Assembly: GCA_051004815.1 (NCBI GenBank)
Contig: JBPCJY010000228.1
Span: 1-15,130 of the forward strand
Length of the DNA stretch: 15,130 nt
Source of the DNA: JBBQXY01 sp051004815
GTDB taxonomy: Bacteria; Chloroflexota; Ktedonobacteria; Ktedonobacterales; Ktedonobacteraceae
Direction of reading: 5' to 3'
Part shown: positions 12,702 to 15,130 of the stretch, in pieces
How positions within the stretch are numbered: position 1 is the first letter of the stretch
Layout of the letters: every line of letters begins with the position of its first letter
The notes under the pieces: model-generated
What the model was told of the DNA's origin: nothing
The model's input: only the letters and a program-made list of their open reading frames with translations
Database searches by the model: none
Position numbers and translations under genes: made by a program

Positions 12702-14600
12702 ATGGAAGATCAAGGGAGTTATGCTGGTACCAGTATCGGCAATTACCGCATCCTGGCACTCATCGGCAGCGGTGGATTTGGGAGTGTGTATCGGGGAGAG
12801 CATAGTATTCTGAAGGAGCGGGTCGTCGCCATCAAGATACTCCATACTCATCTTAGTTCTCCAGCGGAACGGAACCGCTTCTTAGAGGAAGCACGCCTGA
12901 TTGGGCATATCCGCCACCCCAACATTCTCCAATTCTTCGATGCTGGCTTAGAGAATGGCCTTCCCTACCTGGTCACTGAGTACGCGCCATTTGGCTCGCT
13001 CCGGGATGTCCTCACCCAATCCGCTCACACAATCCTGCCCGAAGAAGTATCCCTCACCATCCTTTCACAAGTTGGGGAGGCACTGTACTATGCTCATCAA
13101 CAGCATATTGTTCATCGTGACCTCAAACCTGAAAATATTCTTTTCAACGCGAAAGATAGAGCACTTCTGGCAGATTTCGGTATTGCTACCACATTGTCAA
13201 CGAGCAGCGTCAAGTATAGCTCAGTCATTGGCACACCTTCTTACATGGCTCCAGAACTGTTTCAGGGCATCCTCTCCATAGAAGGTGATCAATATGCCCT
13301 GGGCTGTATCGCCTATGAACTCTTCACCGGGCATGTGCCCTTTTCCGCTCCTGATTTCTTTGCGATGGGGTTTAAGCATTTGACAGACCAGCCTATCGCT
13401 CCCACCCAACTCAATCCGGCGTTACCAATGCATATCGAACGGGCTATTCTTAAAGCGATGGCAAAGCAGCGTGGGGAACGGCATGCAGACGTTCGAGCCT
13501 TTCTTACAGCTTTACATGGCTCTGAGGACGCGCGAAGTTCGTTTGGCTCCTCCAACACCACTGTTTTCAGCCATGCTCAAAAACACATTGCCGATGAGGA
13601 ATTAGTGACACTGCCCTCCGCCCAGCTCGTAGAGACTTCGACCCTCGTGCGAGGAAACACGCTTCACTCCGACCAACCAGGCCATCCAGGCACGTTGTAC
13701 AAGCTAACGATGCCACTGCAAAAACTCGAAGAAAGTCAAATGGATGAGACCGGAGGTGTATTGCCCACTCAGCAAGTACAATTAACACCCCCTCTCGAAA
13801 ATGGCTGGAATAGGGTACCGCCGCAACAGCCGTCTCACTCGCAACCACGCAAGTCGGGACGCAGACGGATGATCCTAGCAAGCATCTTTGCATCCGTTGC
13901 AGTGATTCTTGTTGCCTCGCTCCTTTTTCTCACTCTACCCAATTTCTTATTTGCCCATACCCCTACCCAAACGGTCTCGGCACCGCTCACAACAACAGTA
14001 GCTGGAGCCACGAGCACCACGCATGTTCAATCGGTCTTAGGTCAGCCAACCCGTCCAATTGTCACCTCTACATCCAGGGTTCTCCACACCTCGACGCCCA
14101 TAGTCGTCGCAACATCAACAAGTGGAGGAAGTGGGGTAACGCCCACTCCTACCGCGACTCCGATACCAAGCCCAATCAACATTGATGATAGTGTCACAGG
14201 AACAGGACAGAATCAGTGGAATTATGCAGGCTCAGGCTGGAAATCTTGTATTACTACTTGTATGCAAACAACCCCAACAGTTACCTACTACAATGCCTCT
14301 CAGCACTGGGCTGATACGACCAATGATACGGCAACGCTTATTTTTTCAGGCACCCAAATCAAATTCTACGGCGTCACTTACTACTATCATGGGATTGGCG
14401 CAGTCTCAATTGATGGAGGGACTGAAACAAATATTGATTTCTACAGTGCCAATAGAACCGGCGATGTACTCCTGTGGACAAGTCCGGTGTTGGCAAACGG
14501 CATCCATACCTTCAAACTCAGATTTACAGGCACCAAAAATAGTGCATCCACGGGAACATACATTACTGTTGACAGAGCGGAGATACTGACTTCGTCCTAA
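12702..14600 (+). CDS. Transmembrane Ser/Thr protein kinase (PknB type)
   Basis: This 632-residue receptor kinase has a cytoplasmic kinase domain (about 15-270), a linker, one transmembrane helix and an extracellular part. Kinase motifs are complete: GSGGFGSV (22-29), Lys45, HRDLKPEN (138-145) with catalytic Asp140, DFG (158-160) and APE (183-185). The HRD Arg139 indicates control by activation-loop phosphorylation. The transmembrane helix spans about 390-413 after the basic RKSGRRR. The outside part is a Thr/Ser/Pro-rich stalk (about 420-490), then a 140-residue C-terminal domain with WNYAGSGW, a Cys pair (ITTCMQTT region), FSGTQIKFYGVTYYYHG and VSIDGG, which looks like a galactose-binding/jelly-roll beta-sandwich. 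It probably senses a sugar or cell-wall ligand. GGAGG (12689-12693) sets the start. There is no visible link with the CRISPR locus. Confidence 0.9.
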   Translation: MEDQGSYAGTSIGNYRILALIGSGGFGSVYRGEHSILKERVVAIKILHTHLSSPAERNRFLEEARLIGHIRHPNILQFFDAGLENGLPYLVTEYAPFGSLRDVLTQSAHTILPEEVSLTILSQVGEALYYAHQQHIVHRDLKPENILFNAKDRALLADFGIATTLSTSSVKYSSVIGTPSYMAPELFQGILSIEGDQYALGCIAYELFTGHVPFSAPDFFAMGFKHLTDQPIAPTQLNPALPMHIERAILKAMAKQRGERHADVRAFLTALHGSEDARSSFGSSNTTVFSHAQKHIADEELVTLPSAQLVETSTLVRGNTLHSDQPGHPGTLYKLTMPLQKLEESQMDETGGVLPTQQVQLTPPLENGWNRVPPQQPSHSQPRKSGRRRMILASIFASVAVILVASLLFLTLPNFLFAHTPTQTVSAPLTTTVAGATSTTHVQSVLGQPTRPIVTSTSRVLHTSTPIVVATSTSGGSGVTPTPTATPIPSPINIDDSVTGTGQNQWNYAGSGWKSCITTCMQTTPTVTYYNASQHWADTTNDTATLIFSGTQIKFYGVTYYYHGIGAVSIDGGTETNIDFYSANRTGDVLLWTSPVLANGIHTFKLRFTGTKNSASTGTYITVDRAEILTSS

Positions 14601-14654
14601 TTCACCAGTACAACAGCAGTACTTGCCAATTCAGAACAGAGCCAACTTTAAGGA

Positions 14655-14690
14655 CTAAATGGCCTGGCCAGCCCGTTTGAGGTGGAAGCC
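14655..14690. repeat. Dispersed repeat, copy 2 (pairs with 218-252)
   Basis: CTAAATGGCCTGG is identical to 218-230, followed by AGCCCGT and a TGGAAG-CC block. On the minus strand it reads to a TAG stop as HLKRAGQAI, and in another frame as the tail of the 14706-14875 reading frame. Confidence 0.55.
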
Positions 14691-14705
14691 AAAACGAGGG
14701 CCCGC

Positions 14706-14875
14706 CCCCTCAAGAAAAAAGCAACCGTGCCGATAGAGAAACATGTATGCTCATCATAGTGGAAGTTCCCTTGAGGCATTGCCGCCATACAACCAGCGAT
14801 ACATGAGATACATCCGACACAATTGCTACAACTGTCACTACTGTCACAATCAGAAATGCCAGACGAAGTATGAAT
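14706..14875 (-). repeat. Dispersed repeat with Cys-rich minus-strand frame, copy 2
   Basis: This is the longer partner of 11975-12110. The minus strand is open from 14902 to 14648 and reads a Cys-rich segment (CSNCVGCISCIAGC), then MAAMPQGNFHYDEH and FSIGTVAFFLRG. Compared with copy 1 it has an extra 45 bases in the Cys region and differs by two 6-base indels, all in frame. CCTCAAG/CTTGAGG ends allow folding. It may be a small repeated gene or a repeat that happens to stay open. Confidence 0.55.
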
Positions 14876-14880
14876 GGCCT

Positions 14881-14906
14881 GTAGGGGCGCGGTAAACCGC
14901 ACCTAC
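14881..14906. repeat. REP-like palindrome, second
   Basis: GTAGG...GCGGT (14881-14893) pairs with ACCGC-A-CCTAC (14896-14906), with an internal GGC/A mismatch. It shares the GTAGGGGCG start with the 12496-12520 unit, so the two probably belong to one repeat family. Confidence 0.55.
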
Positions 14907-14998
14907 TCCAACTAAATCAAGAAGGGGGTTGCCAAAGGAGAAAGAAAAGAGGATACTCGTTTTCAAAAGATTATCTTGTTGAGAAAAGGAGACCCTCC

Positions 14999-15130
14999 AT
15001 GTTCAATGATACCCCTGGACAGCAGACATTGCCACTTGTAGAGACGCCGATGGCGTTGATGGAAACGTTATTATTGCAAGCCATGAAGCAGCCGACGGAA
15101 ACGGAGGTGATGAAGAAACGAGGACGCCCG
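14999..15130 (+). CDS. Unidentified protein, N-terminal part (runs off window)
   Basis: An open frame starts at ATG 14999 and continues to the end of the window (44 codons seen). AAAGGAG (14985-14991) lies seven bases upstream, so the start is well supported. The visible part is hydrophilic with a Met/Leu-rich helix (PMALMETLLLQAMKQ) and ends in a basic KKRGRP, an AT-hook-like motif. Such a beginning is seen in transposases and other DNA-binding proteins, but the fragment is too short to assign a family. Confidence 0.6.
   Translation, partial: MFNDTPGQQTLPLVETPMALMETLLLQAMKQPTETEVMKKRGRP

Larger units (their letters stand above)
14601..14998. other. Intergenic region with second repeat copies
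   Basis: No plus-strand gene is supported. It holds a weak AGTAC/GTACT stem (about 14611-14628) after the kinase, then the dispersed repeats at 14655-14690 and 14706-14875, a REP-like palindrome (14881-14906), and the ribosome binding site of the next gene (AAAGGAG, 14985-14991). Confidence 0.5.

Noticed and set aside
1..15130. tRNA or rRNA genes
   Set aside because: I found no cloverleaf-like segment with conserved GGTTC-type arms and no rRNA-like stretch on either strand by eye.

Overview
The window carries a type III CRISPR-Cas locus that best matches subtype III-D. It is flanked by repeat-rich intergenic DNA and followed by a one-pass membrane Ser/Thr kinase. The organism is probably a Ktedonobacteria-like member of the Chloroflexota. 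Support comes from the dispersed GGGGCGACC-type palindromes that read as RGDPCGRPG, the PknB-type kinase with a Thr/Pro-rich linker and an extracellular beta-sandwich-like domain, and the moderate GC content. This placement is inferred from style, not from a marker gene.

Layout. 1-782: non-coding, with a clean MITE-like element at 475-707 (42-bp imperfect terminal inverted repeats, ATTACA direct repeats on both sides), then a TATAAT promoter. 783-1787: cas6, transcribed on its own. 1788-2402: three consecutive hairpins, a small two-segment membrane protein (2076-2327) with a very strong ribosome binding site, and a 22-bp stem-loop. 2403-2711: a solitary CRISPR-repeat-like sequence (2433-2468), a hairpin, a T-tailed terminator and the extended -10 promoter of the effector operon. 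2712-11277: nine tightly packed genes: HD-less cas10 with an intact GGDD motif, a Cas7-like RAMP, csx10, a helical small protein, a Cas11-like protein with a Gly/Gln/Arg-rich tail, a Csm3-like RAMP, a third RAMP, a csx19-like gene and a fourth RAMP. 11410-11907: an AT-rich gene for a membrane-anchored alpha/beta protein. 11908-12701: repeats and the kinase promoter. 12702-14600: the kinase. 14601-14998: a second copy of a dispersed repeat. 14999-15130: the start of a gene that leaves the window.

How the parts fit. Cas6 would cut pre-crRNA. Cas10, Csx10, the Cas7-like proteins and the small subunit(s) would build the RNA-guided effector. The Cas10 GGDD implies cyclic oligoadenylate signalling, yet the window has no CARF/HEPN (Csm6/Csx1) effector, no ring nuclease, no cas1/cas2 and no CRISPR array. 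This makes the two small membrane proteins (2076-2327 and 11410-11907) the candidates for an unrecognised effector arm. The locus also looks like the unfused counterpart of type III-D variants in which Cas7, Cas5 and Cas11 units are fused.

The least expected observations are the low-complexity tail on the Cas11-like protein, the solo CRISPR-repeat-like unit that may head a small RNA, the membrane alpha/beta protein, and a dispersed minus-strand reading frame whose two copies differ only by indels of multiples of three.
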